The notes under the pieces: model-generated
What the model saw: only the letters and a program-made list of their open reading frames with translations
Databases searched by the model: none
What the model was told of the DNA's origin: nothing
Shown: positions 7,311 through 17,302 of the stretch, piece after piece
Numbering within the stretch: position 1 is the first letter of the stretch
How the letters are laid out: each line of letters starts with the position of its first letter
Position numbers and translations under genes: made by a program
NCBI GenBank assembly: GCA_029238515.1
Contig: JAQWFW010000033.1
Location: 1-39,077 of the forward strand
DNA length: 39,077 nucleotides
Direction: 5' to 3'
Source of the DNA: Flavobacteriaceae bacterium
GTDB lineage: Bacteria; Bacteroidota; Bacteroidia; Flavobacteriales; Flavobacteriaceae

Positions 7311-10295
7311 TTATTTAGATTTTTTATCCAACCGCTTTAGGGTGTCATGCATTATTGGTGTTGCGATGAAGACCGATGAATAAGTACCAACAAGTACACC
7401 CACAATCAATGCGAACAACAATCCTCGAAGTGAATCTGCACCAAACACAAACATTGCTAACAATACGACCAAAGTTGTAAGCGAGGTGTTCAATGTTCTA
7501 CTCAAAGTACTATTCAAAGCACCATTTACAATCTTTCCAAAATCCCAACTCGAATGCTCATTGATGTATTCTCGAATTCTATCAAACACAACCACGGTAT
7601 CATTCAGAGAGTACCCAATTACAGTAAGAATTGCTGCAATAAATGCTTGATCTATTTCCATACTGAACGGCAAAAACTTCCAAGCAATAGAAAATATTCC
7701 TAAAACAATAAGTACATCATGAAAAACCGCAGCTACAGCACCTAAAGAGAATTGCCATTTTTTGAAACGTAATAAGATATACAAGAAAACTACAATAAGC
7801 GATCCCAAAATAGCCCAAACAGATGAACGCTTGATGTCATCTGCAATAGTCGGACTCACTTTGCCTGAGTACATTTTTCCAATATTATTTTCGGCGTCAA
7901 TAAACTGCTTATACGTTGTGCCATCGGGTAAGAATGGAACCAATGCACTATAAAGTTTTTCTTGCACTTCAGCATCAACTTCAGCAGAGTTTTCATTGAC
8001 TTTATATTTTGTAGAAATTTTCAATTGATTTGCACTTCCAATGGTTTTTACCTCAGCACTATTGAATACGCCATTTACAGCAGTTTTCACTTCTTCAGTA
8101 TTCATGTCTTGAGCAAAACGCACGGTATATGTTCGTCCACCTACAAAATCGATACCCTGATCTAATCCTGTGGTAAACAATGAAATCAATCCAGCTGTGA
8201 TGATGGCGCCTGAAATAACATAAGCCATTTTTCTCTTTTTGAGGAATTCAATCTTGATGGATTGGAATAATCCTTTGGTGATTTTCGTTGAAAACTCAAG
8301 TTTTCCACCACGATTTGAATGCCAATCTATAAGCAATCTTGAAATAAAAATTGCAGTGAACAATGATGTTAAAATACCAATCAAAAGGGTTGTTGCAAAA
8401 CCTTTAATCGGTCCTGTTCCAAAAGTATAAAGAATTAAAGCTGTAAGGCCTGTGGTAATGTTCGCATCTAAAATTGAAGATAATGCGTTTGAAAAACCAT
8501 CGCGAACCGCTTCTTTTTGTCCTTTTCCTTTGTATAATTCTTCTCGGATACGTTCGTAAATCAGTACATTCGCATCAACTGCAATACCTATAGTGAGGAC
8601 GATACCTGCTATTCCAGGAAGGGTAAGCACCGCTCCAAGACCAGATAAAATTCCGAAAATCAGTAAGATATTGAGCAACAAGGCCACATTGGAAAAAATC
8701 CCTGCTTTGCCGTAGTAAAATATCATCCAAAGCAATACAAAGGCCAATGCGATAAGGAATGATTTCATTCCACTATCTATAGCTTCTTGCCCTAGCGATG
8801 GCCCTACTTCTTCAGCTTGAACAATATCTGCTGAAGCTGGTAATTTACCCGCACGTAATACATTTGCCAAATCCACGGCTTCGTTCAATGTGAATGATCC
8901 TGAAATTTCCGAATTACCTCCTGCAATAGGGCCAGAAGTTACTCCTGGCGCAGAGTACACAATATCGTCCAAAACGATAGCGATTTGCCCCCCTGTATTG
9001 AATGCATTTCCGGTCATTTCCTCCCAGATTTTTGCACCCTTCAGGTTCATTTGCATAGAAACACTAGGGTTTCCATTTTGTTGGTATGATTGACGTGCAT
9101 CGGTGATTACAGCACCACTCAATTGTGGTTTGTTTTCTCTGTTTCCTTTTAAAGCATAAAGTTCTACAAGCTCAATACTTTGTGTATCTTCTTCATTAGT
9201 TTGTTGAATTTGAGGAATCCCCCAAACAAACTTTGCATAGCGTTGTTCTGGTGTGAGTAATGCTCTAACTTTAGGGTTATTCAAATATTCTGAAACTTTT
9301 TGTTGGTCTTTTGCTTCAAAAGAAGCAAGAACTGGACCTCCTGTATAACCTGGTGCACGGATCAAATCAATCAGCGGATTGACGGTTCCATCTTCGCCAG
9401 TTTCTGCATCTGTATCGCCAATAATATCTGAAATCGCGTCATCTTCTGTCTCAGCATCAACCTCATTTGTTGAATTGTCTACAACTTCTTTGAGCACTTC
9501 ATTGGCTTGGAATAAGAAGTTTCCAAATTCTTCGCCTTTGTAGGCATCCCAAAACTCAAGTTGTGCTGTACTCTGAAGTAATCCTTTGACACGCTCTACT
9601 TCTTTGGCTCCTGGCAATTCGACCAAAATACGTCCAGAATTACCAATGCGTTGGATGTTTGGTTGTGTTACACCGAATTTATCGATACGTTTTCTAAGGA
9701 CTTCAAAAGCAGAGATAATTGATTCATCAATTTTTGAAGATAAGATAGGTTTTACATCATCATTACTCATGTTGAAGGTGATTTCATCGCTCAACGTTCT
9801 GTTGGCAAAAACATCTGGGGATGCTAATTTAGCGTTTTCATCTATGGCCTCAAACGCTTCAAAAAAGTCTTCCAAGTAAGTGTTTTGACTGTCTTTTTGT
9901 AGTTCTTCGGCATCGTTTAATGCTTTTCTAAACACAGGGTCTTTGCTCTCATTGGCCAATCCGACGAGAATATCTTTAACAGATATTTGTAGAATCACGT
10001 TGATTCCACCTTTGAGGTCAAGACCAAGATTCATGGCTTTTTCTTTGACTTCATCGTAATTGTAAGATGCAATTCCGATATTGAATACTTCTTGCGCCTT
10101 TAGAGAATCTAAATAGTTTAATCGTTCTACAGAACGTTTTGAATCGTAGTCTGACTCTGTATCAGCTATTTTATTGATGGAAAATTGTTGTGCTTCTTCT
10201 TCAATTTGATTTGCCTTGAATGTGAATGATAGTTGGTATATACTTACCAATCCAAACAAGAGGGCGAATAACTTTACTAATCCTTTATTTTGCAT
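7311..10295 (-). CDS. secDF: Protein translocase subunit SecDF (fused SecD and SecF)
   Basis: This 994-residue fusion uses the proton gradient to drive late steps of Sec export across the inner membrane. The first transmembrane helix is at residues 5-25, followed by the NLGLDLKGGINV motif characteristic of SecD. A large periplasmic region (about 90-510) precedes a block of SecD membrane helices with GIAVDANVLIYERIREEL. The SecF part begins near 660 and contains GIDFVGGRTYTVRF and NDTVVVFDRIRE. Fused SecDF is usual in Bacteroidota. The periplasmic part holds an acidic stretch at about 272-309 (NEVDAETEDD and following), perhaps a flexible insertion. Transcription likely starts from the promoter at 10333-10363. 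Confidence 0.97.
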   Translation of the reverse strand: MQNKGLVKLFALLFGLVSIYQLSFTFKANQIEEEAQQFSINKIADTESDYDSKRSVERLNYLDSLKAQEVFNIGIASYNYDEVKEKAMNLGLDLKGGINVILQISVKDILVGLANESKDPVFRKALNDAEELQKDSQNTYLEDFFEAFEAIDENAKLASPDVFANRTLSDEITFNMSNDDVKPILSSKIDESIISAFEVLRKRIDKFGVTQPNIQRIGNSGRILVELPGAKEVERVKGLLQSTAQLEFWDAYKGEEFGNFLFQANEVLKEVVDNSTNEVDAETEDDAISDIIGDTDAETGEDGTVNPLIDLIRAPGYTGGPVLASFEAKDQQKVSEYLNNPKVRALLTPEQRYAKFVWGIPQIQQTNEEDTQSIELVELYALKGNRENKPQLSGAVITDARQSYQQNGNPSVSMQMNLKGAKIWEEMTGNAFNTGGQIAIVLDDIVYSAPGVTSGPIAGGNSEISGSFTLNEAVDLANVLRAGKLPASADIVQAEEVGPSLGQEAIDSGMKSFLIALAFVLLWMIFYYGKAGIFSNVALLLNILLIFGILSGLGAVLTLPGIAGIVLTIGIAVDANVLIYERIREELYKGKGQKEAVRDGFSNALSSILDANITTGLTALILYTFGTGPIKGFATTLLIGILTSLFTAIFISRLLIDWHSNRGGKLEFSTKITKGLFQSIKIEFLKKRKMAYVISGAIITAGLISLFTTGLDQGIDFVGGRTYTVRFAQDMNTEEVKTAVNGVFNSAEVKTIGSANQLKISTKYKVNENSAEVDAEVQEKLYSALVPFLPDGTTYKQFIDAENNIGKMYSGKVSPTIADDIKRSSVWAILGSLIVVFLYILLRFKKWQFSLGAVAAVFHDVLIVLGIFSIAWKFLPFSMEIDQAFIAAILTVIGYSLNDTVVVFDRIREYINEHSSWDFGKIVNGALNSTLSRTLNTSLTTLVVLLAMFVFGADSLRGLLFALIVGVLVGTYSSVFIATPIMHDTLKRLDKKSK

Positions 10296-10332
10296 TTTGA
10301 ATTATTTTGATCTGCTTTAATTTGTAAACGAG

Positions 10333-10363
10333 CAAATATATGATTTACGAAGTAATTTGCCAA
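10333..10363 (-). promoter_or_regulatory. Predicted secDF promoter
   Basis: Read on the minus strand, TTG (10361-10363) is separated by 20 bp from TATATTTG (10333-10340), a good match to the Bacteroidota TTG / TAnnTTTG promoter. The predicted leader is about 30 bases. Confidence 0.55.
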
Positions 10364-10381
10364 TAGATTTTTGGTTTTAAT

Positions 10382-10412
10382 AAAAAAAGCACCACAAAAA
10401 TAGTGGTGCTTT
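10382..10412 (-). terminator. Terminator of mdh
   Basis: A perfect 10-bp stem, AAAGCACCAC against GTGGTGCTTT with a 7-base loop, lies about 30 bases past the mdh stop. On the minus strand a T-run follows it. Confidence 0.85.
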
Positions 10413-10443
10413 AATTTTTAATAGTTTTATGCTTATTGATCGG

Positions 10444-11370
10444 CTATAAATTTAGAAGTCCATTGGTCTTTTGAACGCCTTCGGCACTTCGCTGAAGATG
10501 TTCTTTTTCAGCCGTACTTAATTCTATTTCGACAATGCGCTCGATTCCTTTGGCACCCAAAACAACTGGAACACCAATACAGAGATCTTTGAGGCCATAT
10601 TCCCCATCCAACAAAGTAGAACATGGGAATATTTTCTTTTGATCACAAGCAATCGCCTGCACCAAACCACTTACCGCTGCACCTGGAGCATACCATGCCG
10701 ATGTCCCTAATAATTTTGTTAACGTAGCGCCACCTACTTTAGTATCTTCCTTTACTTGTTCCAAACGTTCTTGTGAAATAAACTCAGATACTTTGATGCT
10801 GTTGCGTGTAGCATGAGAAATTAATGGCACCATGCCTACATCGCTATGTCCACCAATTACCATACCATCTACATCACTAATGGGGGCTTCGAGTGCTTCA
10901 GCCAATCGATATTTGAAACGTGCCGAATCCAACGCTCCACCCATTCCAATGATTTTGTGTTTTGCTAGTCCTGTTACTCTATGCGCCAAATAGGTCATGG
11001 TATCCATTGGATTACTCACAACAATAAGTACCGTTTCAGGCGAATGTTTTACTAAATTTTCTGAAACTGTTTTTACAATTCCTGCGTTAATTCCGATAAG
11101 TTCTTCACGAGTCATCCCTGGTTTTCTTGGAATTCCTGAAGTTATCACACAAATATTGCTGCCAGCAGTTTTTGCATAATCATTGGTTGTACCTGTGATT
11201 TTTGTATCAAAGCCATTGAGCGATGCACATTGCATCAAATCCATGGCCTTGCCTTCGGCATAGCCCTCCTTGATGTCCAATAAAACAACTTCGGAGGCAA
11301 AATTTTTGATGGCAATATATTCGGCACAACTTGCACCAACGGCGCCTGCGCCTACAACAGTAACTTTCAT
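10444..11370 (-). CDS. mdh: Malate dehydrogenase
   Basis: NAD-dependent oxidation of malate to oxaloacetate in the TCA cycle. The 308-residue protein is of the LDH-like malate dehydrogenase type. It has an N-terminal Rossmann motif GAGAVGAS (7-14), substrate-binding arginines R82 and R88 in IPRKPGMTREE, D148 and R151 in LDSARF, and the catalytic histidine H175 in GGHSD. It appears monocistronic, with a hairpin terminator downstream and a TACATTTG -7-like element about 70 bases upstream. R82 at the specificity loop favours malate over lactate. Confidence 0.96.
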   Translation of the reverse strand: MKVTVVGAGAVGASCAEYIAIKNFASEVVLLDIKEGYAEGKAMDLMQCASLNGFDTKITGTTNDYAKTAGSNICVITSGIPRKPGMTREELIGINAGIVKTVSENLVKHSPETVLIVVSNPMDTMTYLAHRVTGLAKHKIIGMGGALDSARFKYRLAEALEAPISDVDGMVIGGHSDVGMVPLISHATRNSIKVSEFISQERLEQVKEDTKVGGATLTKLLGTSAWYAPGAAVSGLVQAIACDQKKIFPCSTLLDGEYGLKDLCIGVPVVLGAKGIERIVEIELSTAEKEHLQRSAEGVQKTNGLLNL

Positions 11371-11440
11371 TTTTTTATTTATTTTTTGATGATTGAATTA
11401 TTAAGATTCTTTGTCTGTATATTTAATATTTAGGGTATGA

Positions 11441-11448
11441 CAAATGTA
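11441..11448 (-). promoter_or_regulatory. Candidate -7 element for mdh
   Basis: TACATTTG on the minus strand fits TAnnTTTG and would give a leader of about 65 bases. No clear -33 TTG is seen at the usual spacing. Confidence 0.35.
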
Positions 11449-11471
11449 CTGATAATTGTCGTTTCTTGAGC

Positions 11472-12485
11472 TTAAAAACCAAAATTAATACCCAAAGATG
11501 CACTATCATATTCCGCAATGGTATAATCTGCATTAATCCCAAAAAAAGCGAGTTTTAATGATGCTCCAAAGGTTGTTCTCATGCCCGATATTTTATTGGT
11601 AATAGAAATTGGATTTATTATATCATCCGAACTGACTGTTCCGTTTACAATTTTATATCTTCCTAACAATTCAGTAGTCGTTTTACCCTGAATCAACCCT
11701 ACCGAACCATAGAAATTGATGATCTTCAATTTGGTTCCTACAACCAACTGATACAACATAGAGTTGACATCTAACGTCATTTTTTGATTTTCACCTGCTA
11801 CGATATTAGAGGAAGTAAAATCATAAACACCATCCAAATGAGTGTATGCAATCACCGCTGAAATCGCTACCGGAAGCACCTTGTTTGCAGGTAACCATGA
11901 AATCAAATTTTGTTGAATTCCGAACCCATAAGCATTTAACTCAGCATCTTGATAAGCCAATTTTGGGACTACCCTTGCTTTGATTTCTGTGCCTTTCAAT
12001 GGTGAAAAGCTTGCTTGTAAAAATGCTGTTGGAATAAAACTAGATTCAGAAGAACTTATTCCGCCTGGAAGTGACACAGTGACTTCTTGATTTCCAAAAA
12101 TGGGATCATCATAAGTCAAAATTACGGTTTCACTAGATGAGGCGCCAAATACAGTAGGGACAACTTTAGTCGAACTGTTGTCCTGAAAACGAATGTTTTC
12201 AAAATCTGAAGCCACCATATTAAAGCTTGTCTTTTCGTCTTTGATAAAACTCGTATTTCCAACAACGGAAATTTCGAAACCAAATCTTCGCAGAGATTTA
12301 GCATTGTTGAACCAACCATTGGAAATACCATATACAAGACCTTCGGTTGCAGGTGCGATGTAATGTTTTGCAAAGCGTTGGGTATCGGCAACTCCAGCAG
12401 CAAGTAACTCATTAATGTTTTCTTGGGCATTGCTTGTGCTTAATACACAAAAAAACAACAAATAGATGACTTTAAAACTCCTCAT
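11472..12485 (-). CDS. Outer-membrane beta-barrel-like protein (possibly the DUF6588 group)
   Basis: A 337-residue protein with a signal peptide (about 1-20, ending SNAQ), alternating polar/hydrophobic strands and a C-terminal phenylalanine (GINFGF). These features are usual for Bacteroidota outer-membrane barrels. The N-terminal mature part (AGVADTQRFAKHYIAPATEG) resembles proteins annotated as DUF6588, which I recall only by general pattern, so that label is tentative. No function can be read from the sequence. It lies downstream of gyrB on the same strand but past the gyrB terminator, so it probably has its own promoter. Confidence 0.75.
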   Translation of the reverse strand: MRSFKVIYLLFFCVLSTSNAQENINELLAAGVADTQRFAKHYIAPATEGLVYGISNGWFNNAKSLRRFGFEISVVGNTSFIKDEKTSFNMVASDFENIRFQDNSSTKVVPTVFGASSSETVILTYDDPIFGNQEVTVSLPGGISSSESSFIPTAFLQASFSPLKGTEIKARVVPKLAYQDAELNAYGFGIQQNLISWLPANKVLPVAISAVIAYTHLDGVYDFTSSNIVAGENQKMTLDVNSMLYQLVVGTKLKIINFYGSVGLIQGKTTTELLGRYKIVNGTVSSDDIINPISITNKISGMRTTFGASLKLAFFGINADYTIAEYDSASLGINFGF

Positions 12486-12502
12486 AATTTAGATTTCTAA
12501 AA

Positions 12503-12547
12503 TTAAAAAACCTTCATATCAAACGAAATGCATGAAGATGAAGGTTT
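12503..12547 (-). terminator. Terminator of gyrB
   Basis: AAACCTTCAT (12508-12517) and ATGAAGGTTT (12538-12547) form a perfect 10-bp stem with a 20-base loop. On the minus strand a T-run follows. It lies just past the gyrB stop at 12570. Confidence 0.7.
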
Positions 12548-12569
12548 GTTGTATTCATAACATTAAAAT

Positions 12570-14519
<1,950 letters not shown>

Positions 14520-14534
14520 TTAGTTTTTCGTCTG

Positions 14535-14558
14535 CAAATTTACAGCTAAACAAATATA
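14535..14558 (-). promoter_or_regulatory. Two candidate -7 elements upstream of gyrB
   Basis: On the minus strand TATATTTG (14551-14558) and TAAATTTG (14535-14542) both fit TAnnTTTG, 25 and 41 bases before the ATG. Neither has a convincing TTG at normal spacing. The rest of the 241-bp gap holds only a tandem 10-mer (14631-14650) and AT-rich sequence. Confidence 0.35.
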
Positions 14559-14630
14559 ATTATTCACAAAACGAATTAGAAGTGGTTTTTAGAGAATTTC
14601 ATTAAAATTATTAACAATTACCACATCTGA

Positions 14631-14650
14631 CTGAAATGCGCTGAAATGCG
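14631..14650. repeat. Tandem 10-bp repeat upstream of gyrB
   Basis: CTGAAATGCG occurs twice head-to-tail, about 120 bp before the gyrB ATG and 100 bp past the asnB stop. It may be chance, slippage or a protein site. Confidence 0.5.
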
Positions 14651-14751
14651 CCAAAAAAGGGTTTAAAATAAATTTAGTTGTTTTTAAGTTTTTATTTAAA
14701 CCAAAAAAAACAAAATAATTGCTTAGAAGCTTTTATTTGAACTCTTATTTA

Positions 14752-16419
14752 TTAGTCGTACGCTTGGTCATGTACTTTTGCGACTGCTCTACCACTTGGA
14801 TCGTTCAAGTTTTTGAAGGCCTCATCCCATTCCAAAGCGATTTTTGTACTACACGCCACACTAGGTTCTTGTGGTACACAAAGTGCTGCTGCTTCACTTG
14901 GAAAATGAGATTCAAAAATTGATCTGTAATAAAATTCCTCTTTACTGAGCGGGGTTTGAATTGGAAATCTAAAATGAGCATTTTCCATTTGTTCATCAGA
15001 GATTTCTTGCTCTACAAGTGCTTTGAGCGTGTCGATCCAACTGTACCCCACGCCATCGCTAAATTGTTCTTTCTGACGCCATGCTACACTTTCTGGTAAC
15101 ATATCTTCGAATGCCTTGCGAACAACCCATTTTTCCATACGCTCCCCATTGATCATTTTATCTTTGGGATTGATGCTCATGGCTACATCCATGAATTCTT
15201 TATCTAAAAATGGCACACGCCCTTCAATGCCCCAAGCCGCCAAACTTTTGTTGGCACGCAAACAATCATACATGTGCAATTTGTCGAGTTTACGTACAGT
15301 CTCCTGATGAAACTCTTCATCATTTGGGGCTTTATGAAAATATAAATATCCGCCAAAAAGCTCATCAGCACCCTCACCAGAAAGCACCATTTTGATACCC
15401 ATAGATTTAATCACTCTAGCCATCAGGTACATTGGTGTACTGGCCCGAATAGTCGTAGTATCATAGGTTTCTAAGTTATAGACTACGTCTTTAATAGCGT
15501 CTAATCCTTCTTGAATTGTGAACTTTATTTCGTGATGAACAGTACCAATATGATCGGCAACTTTTTGTGCAGCGGCCAAATCTGGTGACCCTTCCAATCC
15601 TACTGAAAAAGAATGTAATTGTGGCCACCATGCATCTGTCGTATCACCAGATTCTACTCTTTTTTGAGCATACTTTTTGGCAATAGCAGAAGTGACTGAA
15701 GAATCTAACCCACCTGAAAGTAAAACACCATATGGTACATCACTCATAAGCTGCCTGTGTACAGCTGCTTCTAATGCTTCTTTGATTTTTTGAATACTTG
15801 TTTGATTGTCTTTTACAGCATCATAATCTTTCCAATCTCTGTTGTACCAACGCACAAATTCTCCGTCCTTACTATGCAAATAATGGCCTGGAGGGAACAA
15901 TTCAATTTTTGTACATGTAGATTCTAGCGCTTTGAGTTCTGAAGCAACATAAAAAGTCCCATTTTGATCCCATCCAATGTATAATGGAATTATACCCATG
16001 TGATCGCGAGCTATAAAATAAGAGTCTTGCTCTACATCATATATAGCAAATCCAAAAATACCATTAAGATCGTCTACAAAATCGACTCCTTTTTCTTTGT
16101 AGAGTGCTAAGATAATTTCGCAATCACTTTGCGTCTGGAATTCATATTCAGACTGCAAACTAGACCTCAATGCTCTATGGTTATATATCTCGCCATTGGC
16201 AGCCAGCACCAGTTGTTTATCTGGACTAAACAAGGGTTGTTTCCCAGATGCTGGATCAACAATGGCCAAGCGCTCATGCGCCATAATGACTTTTTTATTA
16301 TCAAAAATTCCACTCCAATCTGGACCTCGATGTCTTATTTTTTTTGACATTTCCAAAATTTGAGGTCTTAAAACTTCACTTTTTTGTTTCAAATCGAAAG
16401 CACAAACAATTCCGCACAT
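14752..16419 (-). CDS. asnB: Asparagine synthase B (glutamine-hydrolysing)
   Basis: Makes asparagine from aspartate with ATP, using ammonia from glutamine. The 555-residue protein begins MCGIV, so C2 is the glutaminase nucleophile after removal of Met1. The class II amidotransferase domain (about 1-190) includes RHRGPDWSG and AANGEIYNH. The synthetase domain carries the ATP-binding PP-loop SGGLDSS (around 234) and the conserved SGEGADELFGGY. Length and motifs match the E. coli AsnB type. The upstream gap contains two copies of AATATGAAACT that may regulate it. Confidence 0.97.
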   Translation of the reverse strand: MCGIVCAFDLKQKSEVLRPQILEMSKKIRHRGPDWSGIFDNKKVIMAHERLAIVDPASGKQPLFSPDKQLVLAANGEIYNHRALRSSLQSEYEFQTQSDCEIILALYKEKGVDFVDDLNGIFGFAIYDVEQDSYFIARDHMGIIPLYIGWDQNGTFYVASELKALESTCTKIELFPPGHYLHSKDGEFVRWYNRDWKDYDAVKDNQTSIQKIKEALEAAVHRQLMSDVPYGVLLSGGLDSSVTSAIAKKYAQKRVESGDTTDAWWPQLHSFSVGLEGSPDLAAAQKVADHIGTVHHEIKFTIQEGLDAIKDVVYNLETYDTTTIRASTPMYLMARVIKSMGIKMVLSGEGADELFGGYLYFHKAPNDEEFHQETVRKLDKLHMYDCLRANKSLAAWGIEGRVPFLDKEFMDVAMSINPKDKMINGERMEKWVVRKAFEDMLPESVAWRQKEQFSDGVGYSWIDTLKALVEQEISDEQMENAHFRFPIQTPLSKEEFYYRSIFESHFPSEAAALCVPQEPSVACSTKIALEWDEAFKNLNDPSGRAVAKVHDQAYD

Positions 16420-16458
16420 GGTTTTTTATTTTAAATTAAAGGACAAATATTGAAATAA

Positions 16459-16501
16459 AGTTTCATATTGTAAATATTTTTAATTAAAATAGTTTCATAT
16501 T
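16459..16501 (-). repeat. Paired direct repeats upstream of asnB
   Basis: AGTTTCATATT occurs at 16459-16469 and at 16491-16501 (AATATGAAACT on the asnB strand), start to start 32 bp, close to three helical turns. Both lie within 85 bp of the asnB ATG in AT-rich DNA. A regulator site is possible but not identified. The remainder of the 176-bp gap (16420-16595) shows no gene. Confidence 0.4.
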
Positions 16502-16595
16502 ATAATTAAAAAAATAAAATAAGCACAATAGTGACATAAAAAATGTAAAAAACACATACCCAGCTTTCACTATGTAAGAAAATGATTAAATAAAA

Positions 16596-17228
16596 CTAAG
16601 GAATATTCAAATATTTGTGTGTTTGAAGGGAAATTTTCCATTTTGTATGCTTCATGACGTATTCTACTATATAAGGCGTTACCTTTTCACGAACACTCCA
16701 CTCTGGCTGGAGGTATAAAATACAGTCTTGAGCGACTTTTTCGGCTTGTTCTTCCGCAAATTTAAAGTCGTCTTTGTTGTAAACAATTACTTTTAACTCA
16801 TTTGCTTTTGAATACACCTCTAGATTAGGAAGTTTGCGCTTTTTTGGAGAGAGACATATCCAATCCCAATCACCAGTTAATGGATAGGCCCCAGAAGTCT
16901 CGATATGTGTTTTTAGCGCTTTTTGCTTTAACAAAGATGTAAGAGGATTCATGTCCCACATGAGAGGTTCGCCCCCTGTCACCACAATAGTGTCGCTGAA
17001 CTCTGCGGCTTTGTCCACAATTGTTTCTATAGAAGTAGGTGGATGTAACTTCGCATCCCAACTTTCTTTGACATCACACCAATGACAACCAACATCACAA
17101 CCTCCAACACGTATAAAATAAGCAGCAGTTCCTTTGTGGTAACCCTCCCCTTGTATGGTATAAAACGCTTCCATAAGCGGAAGCATTTTTCCGGCATCGA
17201 CAAGATTTTGAATTTCTGGTTTTAGCAT
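16596..17228 (-). CDS. queE: 7-carboxy-7-deazaguanine synthase (radical SAM)
   Basis: Rearranges 6-carboxytetrahydropterin to 7-carboxy-7-deazaguanine in queuosine (preQ0) biosynthesis. The 210-residue protein has the radical-SAM cluster C44-x3-C48-x2-C51 (GGCDVGCHWCD). Upstream is the family segment FYTIQGEGYHKGTAAYFIR, and VVTGGEPL follows. An in-frame TTG at 17237 would add three residues, but the ATG at 17228 gives the better start. The -7-like TATTTTTG at 17235-17242 would place transcription start almost on that ATG. The gene is divergent from the HerA-like ATPase at 17303. Confidence 0.95.
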   Translation of the reverse strand: MLKPEIQNLVDAGKMLPLMEAFYTIQGEGYHKGTAAYFIRVGGCDVGCHWCDVKESWDAKLHPPTSIETIVDKAAEFSDTIVVTGGEPLMWDMNPLTSLLKQKALKTHIETSGAYPLTGDWDWICLSPKKRKLPNLEVYSKANELKVIVYNKDDFKFAEEQAEKVAQDCILYLQPEWSVREKVTPYIVEYVMKHTKWKISLQTHKYLNIP

Positions 17229-17234
17229 AGAATG

Positions 17235-17242
17235 CAAAAATA
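17235..17242 (-). promoter_or_regulatory. Candidate -7 element for queE, implying a near-leaderless mRNA
   Basis: TATTTTTG on the minus strand fits TAnnTTTG and ends 7 bases before the queE ATG. If it is used, the transcript would start about at the start codon. The -33 region is poor. Confidence 0.3.
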
Positions 17243-17302
17243 GTTTACAGATTTTTGTTTAAGTAAGAAAACTTCATTTATTTTACCTAAACCTACTTCG
17301 TT

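Noticed and set aside
16528-16573. Imperfect inverted repeat ATAGTGA...TCACTAT past queE
   Set aside because: Only 7 bp with a 32-base loop and no T-run at the right place; too weak to call a terminator.
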